The translations under genes were made by a program, and so were the position numbers. Below the pieces are notes generated by a model. It was not told the origin of the DNA. It ran no database searches and saw nothing but the letters and a program-made list of their open reading frames with translations. From positions 5,332,001 to 5,396,000 of the forward strand of contig NZ_CP107985.1 in assembly GCF_036108815.1 (NCBI RefSeq): a DNA stretch of 64,000 nt, written 5' to 3'. Below are positions 1 through 7,667 of this stretch, piece after piece (the first letter of the stretch is position 1; each line of letters starts with the position of its first letter). This DNA is from Streptomyces sp. NBC_00353 (lineage in GTDB: Bacteria > Actinomycetota > Actinomycetes > Streptomycetales > Streptomycetaceae).

Positions 1-687
1 CGCGCGGGCGGCGCGCCTCGCCTCGACGCGCGTCAGCGGTCTCCCGTCCGGCGCCGTCGATTCCGACCGGCCTTCCGGCCGCGGGTCGGCGCGTCGACGG
101 CCGTGCCCCTTGGCGGCGCGCCGGCGCTCGGCGCGGCCGCCGACGGGTGGGTCCGTCCGCGGTCCGGGTTCGGCCGGCTCCGGGCGGGAGTCGGCAGCCG
201 CCGTGCTGTCCGCGTCGGGCTCCGGTGCGTACTCGGACACGTACTGCGGCTCCGCCACCGGTCGCAGTGGAGGTGCGGGTGGAGGCATCGCACGATCGGC
301 CGTGCGCCGGGGATCGGCCGTCCGCAGACCGACCGTCTCGTCGTTGAGGGGGAGCGGCTGAGGCGAAGACGCCGTGACGGGCTCCTGCTGCCCGTACCAG
401 TCCCGTTCGTACCCCTCGGGGTCGTACCACTCGCGCGGCGGCCCCTGGGGCTCTTGAGCCCCTTGTGACGCCTGTGGCTGCCCGCCCTGCGCCGCCCCGG
501 TGTCGGCCCCCTCCGCCGGAGGGTTCTCCCCCTGGAACCACGGCGAGGCGTGCTGCCCCGGCAGTGGATCGTTCAGGGGATCCGCCAACTGGTCGACTGC
601 CGCCTCGAACGCGCCCGTGGCCTCGTACGCATGTTGCTCGTACGGGCCGTCCTGTCCGGGGTCGTGCTCGGGACGGAGTGCGGTCAC
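1..687 (-). CDS. Class E sortase, N-terminal part (cut by window edge)
   Basis: Partial gene: 229 codons are visible, reading off the left end. The GTG start at 687 overlaps the stop of the upstream amidotransferase gene by 4 bp (GTGA), so the two are translationally coupled. The visible part is a long, hydrophilic, low-complexity N-terminal tail rich in Pro, Gln, Glu and Arg. It ends in a basic stretch with PLTRVEARRAARA, which in Streptomyces class E sortases directly precedes the membrane anchor. The membrane segment and the catalytic domain with its Cys lie outside the window. Family knowledge: class E sortases covalently attach LAxTG surface proteins such as long chaplins to peptidoglycan, and Streptomyces carries two neighbouring srtE genes. 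The assignment rests on the tail and on the second sortase 0.9 kb away. Confidence 0.7.
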   Translation of the reverse strand, partial: MTALRPEHDPGQDGPYEQHAYEATGAFEAAVDQLADPLNDPLPGQHASPWFQGENPPAEGADTGAAQGGQPQASQGAQEPQGPPREWYDPEGYERDWYGQQEPVTASSPQPLPLNDETVGLRTADPRRTADRAMPPPAPPLRPVAEPQYVSEYAPEPDADSTAAADSRPEPAEPGPRTDPPVGGRAERRRAAKGHGRRRADPRPEGRSESTAPDGRPLTRVEARRAARA

Positions 688-1322
688 GCGACGGCCTTGC
701 CCACCACCGGCGCGAGCCCCACCGACCTCGCGACAGCGCCCGCATCACCGCACTGCGTCAGCCAGTTGGCCAGCATCAGATGGCCGTACTCCGTCAGCAC
801 CGACTCCGGATGGAACTGCACGCCCTCCACCGCCAGGTCCCGGTGGCGCAGGCCCATGATGATGCCGTCGGCCGTGCGCGCCGTGACCTCCAACTCCTGC
901 GGGATCGTGTCCGGTTCGGCGGCGAGCGAGTGGTAGCGGGTCGCGGTGAACGGGGACGGCAGTCCGGCGAAAACGCCCTTGCCCTCGTGGGTCACCGGCG
1001 ACGTCTTGCCGTGCAGCAGCTCCGGGGCGCGGTCCACCACACCGCCGTATGCCACGGCCATCGACTGCATGCCGAGGCAGACACCGAAGACCGGAACGCC
1101 GGTCGCAGCACAATGGCGCACCATGTCGACGCAGACGCCGGCCTGCTCGGGGGTGCCGGGGCCGGGCGAGAGCAGGACGCCGTCGAAGCCGTCCTGGGCA
1201 TGGGCCGTGGTCACCTCGTCGTTGCGCAGCACTTCGCACTGGGCGCCGAGTTGGTAGAGGTACTGAACGAGGTTGAAGACAAAACTGTCGTAGTTGTCGA
1301 CGACAAGGATGCGGGCGCTCAC
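684..1322 (-). CDS. Glutamine amidotransferase, PabA/TrpG type
   Basis: Class I glutamine amidotransferase of 212 aa, the usual size for anthranilate or aminodeoxychorismate synthase component II. It should release ammonia from glutamine for a chorismate-using partner subunit in the cytoplasm. Seen: N-terminal ILVVDNYDSFVFNL, the nucleophile Cys in FGVCLGMQSM near residue 80, and the His-Glu pair in VQFHPESVL near residue 170. I start it at GTG 1322, because the family begins a few residues before ILVVDNYDSF and this start overlaps the upstream small gene by 4 bp. No component I (TrpE/PabB) gene is nearby, so whether it serves folate or tryptophan synthesis cannot be decided here. It lies in a run of cell-surface genes between two sortases. 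Confidence 0.88.
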   Translation of the reverse strand: MSARILVVDNYDSFVFNLVQYLYQLGAQCEVLRNDEVTTAHAQDGFDGVLLSPGPGTPEQAGVCVDMVRHCAATGVPVFGVCLGMQSMAVAYGGVVDRAPELLHGKTSPVTHEGKGVFAGLPSPFTATRYHSLAAEPDTIPQELEVTARTADGIIMGLRHRDLAVEGVQFHPESVLTEYGHLMLANWLTQCGDAGAVARSVGLAPVVGKAVA

Positions 1323-1501
1323 TGGCCGGCCCCCGTTCCGCTCGTGCCGTCGACCGTCACGTCGCCGAACGGGAGCAGCGGTTCGGCCCACGGGAAGACG
1401 TACTGGAAAAGCACATAGACGACGGCGAGCGCCAGGACGAGCGAGATGAGCCCGCGCACCCACACATTGCCCGGCAGATGCTTCCAGATCCAGCCGTACA
1501 T
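1319..1501 (-). CDS. Small single-pass membrane protein
   Basis: A 60-aa protein with one hydrophobic segment (about residues 16-36, LISLVLALAVVYVLFQYVF) followed by a short tail rich in Gly, Thr and Asp. The ATG at 1501 is preceded by GGAGGGG at good spacing. The 3' end overlaps the amidotransferase start by 4 bp, so it belongs to the same transcription unit. I recognise it as a short membrane protein found at this place in Streptomyces chromosomes, but its function is unknown to me. No catalytic motif or sorting signal is visible. Confidence 0.75.
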   Translation of the reverse strand: MYGWIWKHLPGNVWVRGLISLVLALAVVYVLFQYVFPWAEPLLPFGDVTVDGTSGTGAGQ

Positions 1502-1557
1502 GCTGTCCCCTCCATTCGGTACGGGACCAGACTAAAGGGCCGGGGCTTGGGCGTGGG

Positions 1558-2289
1558 TCAGCTGTGGAAAGCTGCGGGTCTGCCGTCGGTCACAGGCTGG
1601 GTCGCGTCGAGATGCGCCCAGGCGATCAGCCGGTGGCTGCTACCCCATTCGGGGTCGCAGGTCGTCAGCGTCAGATAGCGTCCGGGGCCGTCGAAGCCGG
1701 ACTTGCGGGGGACGGGGTCGATCACACCGGTGTCGTTCGGCACGGTCCGGTAGGGCTCCCTGTCGATTCGGTACGTGAACCATGTCGTGCCGTCCGTCAC
1801 GATCACCGCGTCGCCGGGGCGCAGTTTCGGGAAATCCTTGAAGGGGTCCCCGTACGTGCGTCGGTGTCCGGCCACGGCAAAGTTGCCTGTCGCGCCGAGG
1901 GAGGCGGTTCCCCGGTAGTGACCGAGGCCCTTCTGCAACGTTCTGACCTTGGTGTTCTCCAGGATGGGCCACTCCCAGCCCTTGCCGAGGCGGGGGATGT
2001 ACAGCATCGCGAACGCCTTCCCGTCCGGGTACGCGGCGGGTGCGGGCGGCGCGGGCGCGGTGGAAGCGGACGCATTGGCGGTGGGCGAGGACGAGGGCGA
2101 CACGGTCGGCGCGGGTGCGGACACGGCCCCGCGAGCCCACCGGTCCTGAAGGCCGTCGATCTGCCCCTCGGTCGCGCCGGCGGCCTTCACCCCGGTCCAG
2201 AACAGCACGTACACCACAAAGAGGATGATCAGGGCGCCAACGGTGATGCACAGTTCGCTGAACGTCCTGACGATCAGTCGCACCGACAC
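1558..2289 (-). CDS. srtE: Class E sortase
   Basis: A 243-aa membrane-anchored transpeptidase expected to cleave LAxTG-type sorting signals of secreted proteins and join them to peptidoglycan outside the cell. Seen: a membrane segment at about residues 12-35, a Ser/Ala/Pro-rich linker, then the sortase beta-barrel. The likely catalytic His is in AVAGHRRTYG, the nucleophile Cys in YLTLTTCDPEWGSSHRLI, and the conserved Arg in the same stretch. GTG start at 2289 with a GGGGAGG ribosome site. It is the full-length partner of the truncated sortase at the window edge, matching the srtE1/srtE2 pairing known in Streptomyces. Which of the two numbered genes this is I infer from position only. Confidence 0.9.
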   Translation of the reverse strand: MSVRLIVRTFSELCITVGALIILFVVYVLFWTGVKAAGATEGQIDGLQDRWARGAVSAPAPTVSPSSSPTANASASTAPAPPAPAAYPDGKAFAMLYIPRLGKGWEWPILENTKVRTLQKGLGHYRGTASLGATGNFAVAGHRRTYGDPFKDFPKLRPGDAVIVTDGTTWFTYRIDREPYRTVPNDTGVIDPVPRKSGFDGPGRYLTLTTCDPEWGSSHRLIAWAHLDATQPVTDGRPAAFHS

Positions 2290-2314
2290 CGGTCGGCCTC
2301 CCCGGAACCGCTCG

Positions 2315-3082
2315 CTACTTCACCGGCTTCGCATAGTGGAGATCCACTGTGCCCGAGTAGCCGGGAAGAGTCACCGCCTCGCGCTCGTCGACTTTCCAGC
2401 CCAGACCGTACGCCTTCACGTACAGCAGGTAGTTCTGGATCGCCGGGGAGTTGTCGAGGGCCTTCTTGAGGCTGTCCGGGTTGCCGACCGCGGTGATCTT
2501 GTACGGGGGTGAATAGACCCGGCCCTGCAGGATCAGGGTGTTGCCGACGCAGCGCACGGCACTGGTGGAGATCAGTCGCTGGTCCATGACCCGGATACCG
2601 CGGGCGCCGCCCTGCCAGAGAGCATTGACGACCGCCTGCAGATCCTGCTGGTGAATGACCAGGTCATTGGGTTGCGGGTCGGGGTAGCCGGGCTTCGCGG
2701 TGGCGTCCGGCGGGGCATCGTCGAGGGTGACGGCGACGGCCCGGCCGGAGAGCTTCGTGGTGCCCGCCTCCCGCTCCAGCGCCTTGAGCCTGGCGTCCTC
2801 CGCCTTCGTGCTGCCGTCGTCGCGCTGGGCGAGAGCATCGATGTCGTCGCGCAGGGACGCGTTGGAGTCGTCGAGCGCCGCGTTCTTCCCGCTGCGCTGC
2901 TGGATCAGGTCGGAGAGCTTCAGCAGCGAGGAGTCGGTGCGGATGTTGGTGCCCTTGGCCGTGTTGGCGCTGGTGACGAAGATCAGTCCGGCGAGGGCGA
3001 ACACGGCAGCGGTGAGCACCCGGACCGGGTGCCTGAAGGGGCGCCGGACCGGGTCTTGGGGAGAGTCGGCAGAATTGCTCAA
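2315..3082 (-). CDS. DUF881 family membrane protein
   Basis: 255 aa. A short basic cytoplasmic N-terminus leads to one membrane segment (about residues 20-40, VRVLTAAVFALAGLIFVTSA). An external coiled-coil-like region rich in Asp, Leu, Arg and Gln follows, then the DUF881 core with LSGRAVAVTLDDAP and ALWQGGARGIRVMDQRL. The TTG start at 3082 has AAGGAGATAAGGG upstream. Family knowledge: DUF881 proteins are widespread next to crgA and sortase genes in actinobacteria, and structural relatives resemble FtsQ/FtsB-type divisome partners, but no activity is established. It is divergent from crgA with about 135 bp between, so a shared control region is likely. Confidence 0.85.
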   Translation of the reverse strand: MSNSADSPQDPVRRPFRHPVRVLTAAVFALAGLIFVTSANTAKGTNIRTDSSLLKLSDLIQQRSGKNAALDDSNASLRDDIDALAQRDDGSTKAEDARLKALEREAGTTKLSGRAVAVTLDDAPPDATAKPGYPDPQPNDLVIHQQDLQAVVNALWQGGARGIRVMDQRLISTSAVRCVGNTLILQGRVYSPPYKITAVGNPDSLKKALDNSPAIQNYLLYVKAYGLGWKVDEREAVTLPGYSGTVDLHYAKPVK

Positions 3083-3218
3083 CGTACCCTTATCTCCTTC
3101 GGCGCCACGGAAGCACTACGCTAACGGACGCCCGGGGGAGGCAGCATTCCCCCTCGCGCCCCGGCGCCAGCCATAGTTCCCTGCGCGGTCACGCAGCGCA
3201 TCGACAGGAGAGTTCCTC

Positions 3219-3473
3219 GTGCCGAAGTCACGTATCCGCAAGAAGGCCGACTTCACGCCGCCCCCGGCGAAGCAGACAACCAACATAAAGCTGACCAACC
3301 GCAGTTGGGTGGCGCCGGTGATGCTGGCGTTCTTCCTGATCGGTCTGGCCTGGATCGTCGTTTTCTATGTGACCGACGGCGATCTGCCGATCAATGCGCT
3401 CGGGAACTGGAACATCGTCGTCGGCTTCGGCTTCATCGCCGGCGGCTTCGGCGTCTCCACACAGTGGAAGTAG
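3219..3473 (+). CDS. crgA: Cell division protein CrgA
   Basis: 84-aa membrane protein with the CrgA layout. A basic N-terminus (PKSRIRKKADFTPPP) is followed by two membrane segments (about residues 30-52 and 60-80) joined by a short loop. GTG start at 3219 after ACAGGAG. Family knowledge: CrgA is an actinobacterial septation regulator that in Streptomyces delays or restrains FtsZ-ring formation before sporulation and interacts with divisome proteins. It stands alone on the plus strand, divergent from the DUF881 gene and convergent with the rhomboid gene. The convergent spacer carries a DnaA-box group. Confidence 0.95.
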   Translation: MPKSRIRKKADFTPPPAKQTTNIKLTNRSWVAPVMLAFFLIGLAWIVVFYVTDGDLPINALGNWNIVVGFGFIAGGFGVSTQWK

Positions 3474-3529
3474 CTCCACCTCGTACCCGGCACCACAGCT
3501 GACCCCGGTATTGCAACCCTTGCCCTGAG

Positions 3530-3730
3530 TTACCCACAGCGTTATCCACAGGCGGGGGAAAAGGTCAGACGATCTGTGGATAACTCCTTGGATGTTGACG
3601 CCGGTGTGACTGCAGCCTCCCCCGTCGAGGGGTGGCACGCCCCTTGTCCGGGCTGGAAAAACCCAGCTCAGCGACAAGGGGCACAGTTGTACCCACAGAA
3701 TGCACAAGATCACGCCCCTGCTGTGGACAA
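3530..3730. promoter_or_regulatory. Group of DnaA-box-like sequences in a convergent spacer
   Basis: The spacer between the 3' ends of crgA and the rhomboid gene (3474-3774) has no ORF of substance. It contains TTACCCACA (3530-3538), TTATCCACA (3542-3550), TGTGGATAA (3575-3583, same box inverted) and TGTGGACAA (3722-3730, inverse of the Streptomyces consensus TTGTCCACA). Two match the general bacterial consensus exactly and one the Streptomyces consensus exactly. DnaA-box clusters outside oriC that titrate the initiator are known in Streptomyces. That this one does so is inference. Confidence 0.6.
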
Positions 3731-3774
3731 CTGCACGAAGGGCGACCTCGGCCGGTCCGCGATCACCCCTGTGA

Positions 3775-4671
3775 TCAGGTCAGTGCGGCCGTTCTCGCGA
3801 CCACGATGAGGATCACTGCCGCCAGGACCAGCGCACAGGTGCCGTACTGCACCAGCGCACGCCGCCCGCGCGGTGCATGCACCATGGCGATGGCGATCAC
3901 CGTGCCCGCGATCAGACCGCCGACATGCGCCTGCCAGGCGATTCCACCCCAGGTGAAGGTGAAGAGCAGGTTCAGCGCGAGGAGCACGAGGACCGGCCGC
4001 ATGTCGTAGTTCAGGCGGCGCATGAGCACGGCGGTGGCGCCCAGCAGACCGAAGATGGCGCCGGAGGCACCGAGCGAGGGCTGATTCGGTGCGGCGAGCC
4101 AGTAGGTGAGAGCGCTGCCCGCCAGGCCTGAGAGCAGATAGAGCGCGAGATAGCGGGCGCGCCCGAGCGCTGCCTCCAGGGGGCCGCCGAGCCACCACAG
4201 TCCCAGCATGTTGAACGCGATGTGCCACACCTCCTGGTGCAGGAACATCGATGTCACCAGCCGGTACCACTGGCCCTCCGCAACACCTTCCGGCGGGCCG
4301 CCGTAGTAGAGGTTGGCCCGGCCGAAGAGCGTCAGGTCCTGGAGCAGCGCCCCCTTCACGTGAACCACGATGAACAGGGCGATATTGAGAGCGAGCAGGA
4401 TCTTGGTGACCAGCCGGGGGTCGGCCGCGACGGTGCCGCCGGCGAGGGTGCGCGGCTGATTGGCCGCCGGTCCGTGCCCCGTGCCGGATCCCTGGCGGAC
4501 GCAGTCCGGACACTGGAAGCCGACCGAGGCGCTGACCATGCACTCGGTGCAGATCGGGCGGTCGCAGCGGGTGCAGCGGATCCCTGTCTCACGGCCCGGG
4601 TGGCGGTAGCAGCCGAGCGGGCCGTCGGTGGCGGCGGAGTGGTCCCGGCTGCCGGGCGGCTGCTCGTCCAT
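3775..4671 (-). CDS. Rhomboid-family intramembrane serine protease
   Basis: 298 aa from the ATG at 4671; a longer reading frame upstream looks non-coding. An N-terminal zinc-binding-like module has Cys 21, 33, 36, 41, 44, 54 and 57 and His 24 in a B-box-like arrangement. Six or more membrane segments follow. The catalytic Ser is in GASGAIFGLLGA (Ser203) and the catalytic His in AHVGGLIAG (His249), the two residues of the rhomboid dyad. It should cut membrane proteins within the bilayer; substrates are unknown. The gene follows the cyclophilin gene on the same strand, 155 bp away, with a possible hairpin between them. Confidence 0.93.
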   Translation of the reverse strand: MDEQPPGSRDHSAATDGPLGCYRHPGRETGIRCTRCDRPICTECMVSASVGFQCPDCVRQGSGTGHGPAANQPRTLAGGTVAADPRLVTKILLALNIALFIVVHVKGALLQDLTLFGRANLYYGGPPEGVAEGQWYRLVTSMFLHQEVWHIAFNMLGLWWLGGPLEAALGRARYLALYLLSGLAGSALTYWLAAPNQPSLGASGAIFGLLGATAVLMRRLNYDMRPVLVLLALNLLFTFTWGGIAWQAHVGGLIAGTVIAIAMVHAPRGRRALVQYGTCALVLAAVILIVVARTAALT

Positions 4672-4729
4672 CGGTCCCATCACTTCCTGGTCCCCTCGGT
4701 ATCTCTCGTGAGCGGCAGCGCACACAAAG

Positions 4730-4775
4730 CCGCCCTGCTCATCCGCTATGTAAGCAGTACGGACAAGCAGGGCGG
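4730..4775 (-). terminator. Possible hairpin between cyclophilin and rhomboid genes
   Basis: Arms CCGCCCTGCT (4730-4739) and AGCAGGGCGG (4766-4775) are perfectly complementary with a 26-nt loop and no clear T-run. It lies just downstream of the cyclophilin stop, so it may end or attenuate that transcript. Confidence 0.4.
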
Positions 4776-4826
4776 TTGGTTCCCGTCAGAGGAATCAGAG
4801 AGTGATCACCTGGTGACCACCGGAGA

Positions 4827-5354
4827 TCATCGGGTCTCGACGACGACCGACTCGATCACCACGTCCTGCACCGGACGGTCGGTGCGGGCGTTGGTCTGGG
4901 TGCCGGCGATGGCGTCCACGACCTTCTTGCTGGCCTCGTCCGTCACCTCACCGAAGATGGTGTGCTTGCCGGTCAGCCACGCGGTGGGCGAGACGGTGAC
5001 GAAGAACTGCGAGCCGTTGGTGCCCGGGCCGGCGTTGGCCATGGCCAGCAGATACGGCTTGTTGAAGCTGAGGTCCGGGTGGAACTCGTCACCGAACTCG
5101 TAGCCCGGGCCACCGGTGCCGTTGCCCAGCGGGTCGCCACCCTGGATCATGAAGCCGCTGATGACACGGTGGAAGACGGTGCCGTCGTACAGCCGGTCCT
5201 TGGACTTCTTGCCGGTCGCGGGGTGGGTCCACTCGCGCTCGCCCGTGGCGAGCTCGACGAAGTTCTTGACCGTCTTGGGCGCGTGGTTCGGCAGAAGCCG
5301 GATCTCGATGTCGCCTTGGTTGGTCTTCAAGGTGGCGTAAAGCTGCTCGGCCAC
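4827..5354 (-). CDS. ppiA: Peptidyl-prolyl cis-trans isomerase, cyclophilin type
   Basis: 175-aa cytoplasmic cyclophilin that catalyses cis-trans isomerisation of prolyl bonds. Seen: VFHRVISGFMIQGGDP (the active-site Arg and Phe/Met/Gln region), GPGTNGSQFFVTV and LTGKHTIFGEV, in family order and spacing. No signal peptide or membrane segment. GTG start at 5354 (V-AEQLYATLKTNQGDIEI) after GGAAGG; the extra upstream codons in frame look non-coding. Its position next to rhomboid and crgA is typical of actinomycetes near oriC. Confidence 0.93.
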   Translation of the reverse strand: MAEQLYATLKTNQGDIEIRLLPNHAPKTVKNFVELATGEREWTHPATGKKSKDRLYDGTVFHRVISGFMIQGGDPLGNGTGGPGYEFGDEFHPDLSFNKPYLLAMANAGPGTNGSQFFVTVSPTAWLTGKHTIFGEVTDEASKKVVDAIAGTQTNARTDRPVQDVVIESVVVETR

Positions 5355-5729
5355 GATCTGCCTTCCGTAAGTCTTCGCTGACGTCCACCGATCCTCGCAC
5401 GGACCATCCCTCACGGCGCCCGACCGCCACCCGCGAACGGACATCCCTCACCTTCTTGCCTGATTTCACGCCGCTCGCCTGCCGCTTCCCGCAGGAACAA
5501 ATGAGGCCAAGCGCGTGACGAACCGGCGCGTACTGAGCTGAACCGTGGCATTGTCGTCGGCAAGCTCCCCTTGCACCGCATTGCCCGAGGACGTCTCTCA
5601 CGACCGTCCCTCACAACGGTCGCTCATGACCCGGATGCCCGCCCCACATGCCACTTGGGCCACCGGCAGGCATGATCTCGAAATGGGTGGAAAGGCGGAG
5701 TACTACCCGCCACCAAGGAGGAGGATCCC
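5355..5729. other. 375-bp non-coding spacer, divergent promoters
   Basis: The cyclophilin gene and the DUF5324 gene diverge from here, so both promoters should lie in this stretch. I see a strong ribosome site for the rightward gene (AAGGAGGAGG just before 5730) but no hexamer pair I would defend, and no RNA gene or repeat. Confidence 0.6.
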
Positions 5730-6455
5730 GTGACCCGCATCGACAGCGTGCGCGCCGCAACCGACTCGGCGAAGGAGAGCGTGCAGCACGCCGCGGAAGT
5801 GGTGGCGCCCTACGCCGAAACGGCCAAGGACCAGGCCGCACGCTATGCGCACGAGGCCCGTACGCGGCTCGCGCCGAAGGCGTCGAAAGCAGCCCAACAG
5901 GCCCGCGTCCAGTACGACGCATATCTGGCACCACATATCGAACTGGCCCGCTCTCATGTGCCACCCAAGGTCGACGAGGCCGCGCAGCGCGCCGCGCTCC
6001 GCACCCGCCGGGCCGCCAAGAACGCCGCGGAGTACACCGTGCCCCGCGTCGAGTCCGCGGTGGCCGCCGCCCAGCCCGTCGCCGAGGAGGCCACGTCCCG
6101 CAGCATCGCGGCCCTGGCCGCCCTGCGCGGGCAGGTCACGCCGAAGGAGATCCAGCAGCTGGCCAGAAGGAACAGGAGGCGGGCCAAGGCCGGCCGCGCG
6201 CTCAAGGGTTTCGCCGTGGTCTCCCTGCTGGCGGCCGCCGCCTATGCCGCCTGGCGGTGGTGGGACAAGCAGGCCAACCCGGACTGGCTGGTCGAACCCC
6301 CCGCCCCCACGGAGGTCTCCGACCGCGCACCGTTGGCCTCGGTCGACGGCAGCGGCCCGACGGTCCTCGACCCCGAGGTCCGGGCCAAGCAGGACGACAC
6401 CGGCCCCGACGGGACGGACGAGGTGGACGGAACTGACCTCGACGACCGCCGCTGA
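5730..6455 (+). CDS. DUF5324 family protein
   Basis: 241 aa, GTG start with AAGGAGGAGG 7 nt upstream. The N-terminal ~150 residues are Ala-rich amphipathic helix with repeated patterns (KESVQHAAEVVAPYAETAKD and similar), resembling apolipoprotein-like or LEA-like helical proteins. One membrane segment follows (about residues 155-175, GFAVVSLLAAAAYAAWRWW). A short acidic C-terminal tail ends in DEVDGTDLDDRR. The family is Streptomyces-specific and of unknown function. The design suggests a surface-lying helical rod anchored by one membrane span. It is a single gene, closed by a strong terminator. Confidence 0.82.
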   Translation: MTRIDSVRAATDSAKESVQHAAEVVAPYAETAKDQAARYAHEARTRLAPKASKAAQQARVQYDAYLAPHIELARSHVPPKVDEAAQRAALRTRRAAKNAAEYTVPRVESAVAAAQPVAEEATSRSIAALAALRGQVTPKEIQQLARRNRRRAKAGRALKGFAVVSLLAAAAYAAWRWWDKQANPDWLVEPPAPTEVSDRAPLASVDGSGPTVLDPEVRAKQDDTGPDGTDEVDGTDLDDRR

Positions 6456-6471
6456 GCCACCGGCCCAACAG

Positions 6472-6511
6472 AACGGGCGCCGGAAAACCCTGAGGTTTTC
6501 CGGCGCCCGTT
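6472..6511 (+). terminator. Strong hairpin after the DUF5324 gene
   Basis: 18-bp perfect stem (6472-6489 with 6494-6511), 4-nt loop CTGA, 16 nt after the stop codon. The symmetric A/T-flanked stem could act in both directions. Confidence 0.85.
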
Positions 6512-6619
6512 GTGTTGTCCGTGGTGACCATCGGCAGAAGAGAAGAGTGGACTTTCCGCTTCCGCCCCGATCCTCTCCCACGAATGCACTACGCCGTCGT
6601 CCATGAAGACGAGGGAGTC

Positions 6620-6858
6620 GCCGACTTCGCGTGCGCGGCCTGGCCGACAAGGCCGGCAACTACCCCCTCCCAGCTCTCCGGTGGGCAGCAACAGCGCGTC
6701 GCCATCGCCCGCGCCCTGGCGATGGAACCCAAGTTGATGCTCTTCGACGAGCCCACCTCCGCTCTCGACCCCGAACTCGTCGGCGACGTCCTCGACGTCA
6801 TGCGCGGCCTCGCCGAAGACGGCATGACCATGGTCGTCGTCACCCACGAAATGGGCTG
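6620..6858 (+). pseudogene. Fragment of a polar amino-acid ABC transporter ATPase
   Basis: Only the middle of a GluA/GlnQ-type ATPase survives: GLADKAGNYP in one frame, then SQLSGGQQQRVAIARALAM (signature motif), LMLFDEPTSALDPELV (Walker B and D-loop) and VVVTHEMG (H-loop) in the next frame. An extra C near 6662 (TACCCCCTCCCAG) breaks the frame between the two parts. The N-terminal half with Walker A and the C-terminus are missing. No start or ribosome site belongs to it. The fragment joins directly to a LysR fragment, so this is deletion debris, not a gene. Confidence 0.85.
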
Positions 6859-6861
6859 GCA

Positions 6862-7251
6862 CACGTATCGCTCGAAGAACTCAGGCACGACGACTGGATC
6901 GGCGCGGCCGATCCCCGTGACCCGTGCGAACGCCTCGTGTCGTGGGCCTGCGCCCAGCACTCCTTCGAGCCCGTGCACACCCTGCGTACGGACGACTACG
7001 CAGTCGTCCAGGGATTCGTCGCAGCAGGCGCGGGCGTGGCGCTCATCCCCCGGCTCGCCCTCGGCCCCGCGCGCGAGGACGTCGCCGTACGACGGCTCAA
7101 GGGCGCCCCGCTGGCACGGGAGATCAGCGTTGCCGTGCTCCGTACCACCGCCGCGCGCAGCATTCGCGAGCTGGTGGAGGCCCTCACCGAACAGGCGAGG
7201 CTGATCCAGCGGCGCTGGAGCGATGCGGACGCCGACGCCGGACTCGCGTAG
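6862..7251 (+). pseudogene. C-terminal fragment of a LysR-family regulator
   Basis: About 130 codons match the effector-binding domain of LysR regulators: SLEELRHDDWIGA, then HTLRTDDYAVVQGFVAAGAG and VALIPRLALG, with the usual end SIRELVEALTEQA and a stop at 7249-7251. The DNA-binding N-terminus is absent. The fragment begins within a few bases of the end of the ABC-ATPase fragment but in a different frame, so no fusion protein is made. Codon use is like the neighbours, so decay is probably recent. Confidence 0.8.
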
Positions 7252-7373
7252 CGGGCTTCGCGCGGTCCTCGTCAGCCACTGCCGCGGACTCGCTTTCGTC
7301 CCGCTTCCCGATGGATGCCACACGGCGGCGGTACAGCGGACCCGCACTGACACGGTGCTGACGTCAGAAACGC

Positions 7374-7417
7374 AGAGACTCCCCTGGTCTGCGTTTCCAC
7401 AGGCCAGGGGAGTCTCT
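7374..7417 (-). terminator. Hairpin downstream of tRNA-Ala
   Basis: 14-bp perfect arms AGAGACTCCCCTGG (7374-7387) and CCAGGGGAGTCTCT (7404-7417) start 7 nt past the 3' end of the tRNA. On the minus strand this would end the tRNA transcript. Confidence 0.75.
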
Positions 7418-7424
7418 ACAGATG

Positions 7425-7497
7425 TGGAGCCTAGGAGATTCGAACTCCTGACATCTGCCTTGCAAAGGCAGCGCTCTACCAACTGAGCTAAGGCCCC
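7425..7497 (-). tRNA. tRNA-Ala (TGC anticodon)
   Basis: 73-nt cloverleaf on the minus strand. Acceptor GGGGCCT pairs with AGGCTCC and includes the G3-U70 wobble that identifies alanine tRNAs. The D-arm is AGCTCAGTTGGTAGAGC, the anticodon loop CTTTGCA carries TGC, and the T-arm has GTTCGAATC. The 3' CCA is not encoded. A strong hairpin follows. Confidence 0.96.
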
Positions 7498-7667
7498 GAA
7501 AAGCGGACAGCACCGGACGCATCAGCGTCTCGGTCACCGCCGCAGACCAGACTACCGGGTGACCCCCTGAATCTTCCAAAAAGATTGGGGCTCCCGGTCG
7601 GCAACCCCTCTCCGTAAGATGCTCGTCGAGGTTCGCAGCAGCGAAGCCGCAGCGAAGGGGAGACGCA

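Noticed and set aside
4353..4366. CCTTCACGTGAACC, parS-like
   Set aside because: Core TTCACGTGAA matches but the outer bases do not; about four mismatches to the 16-mer, inside the rhomboid gene.
7358..7367. CTGACGTCAG palindrome
   Set aside because: Short, in gene debris, with no promoter or partner gene nearby; likely chance.
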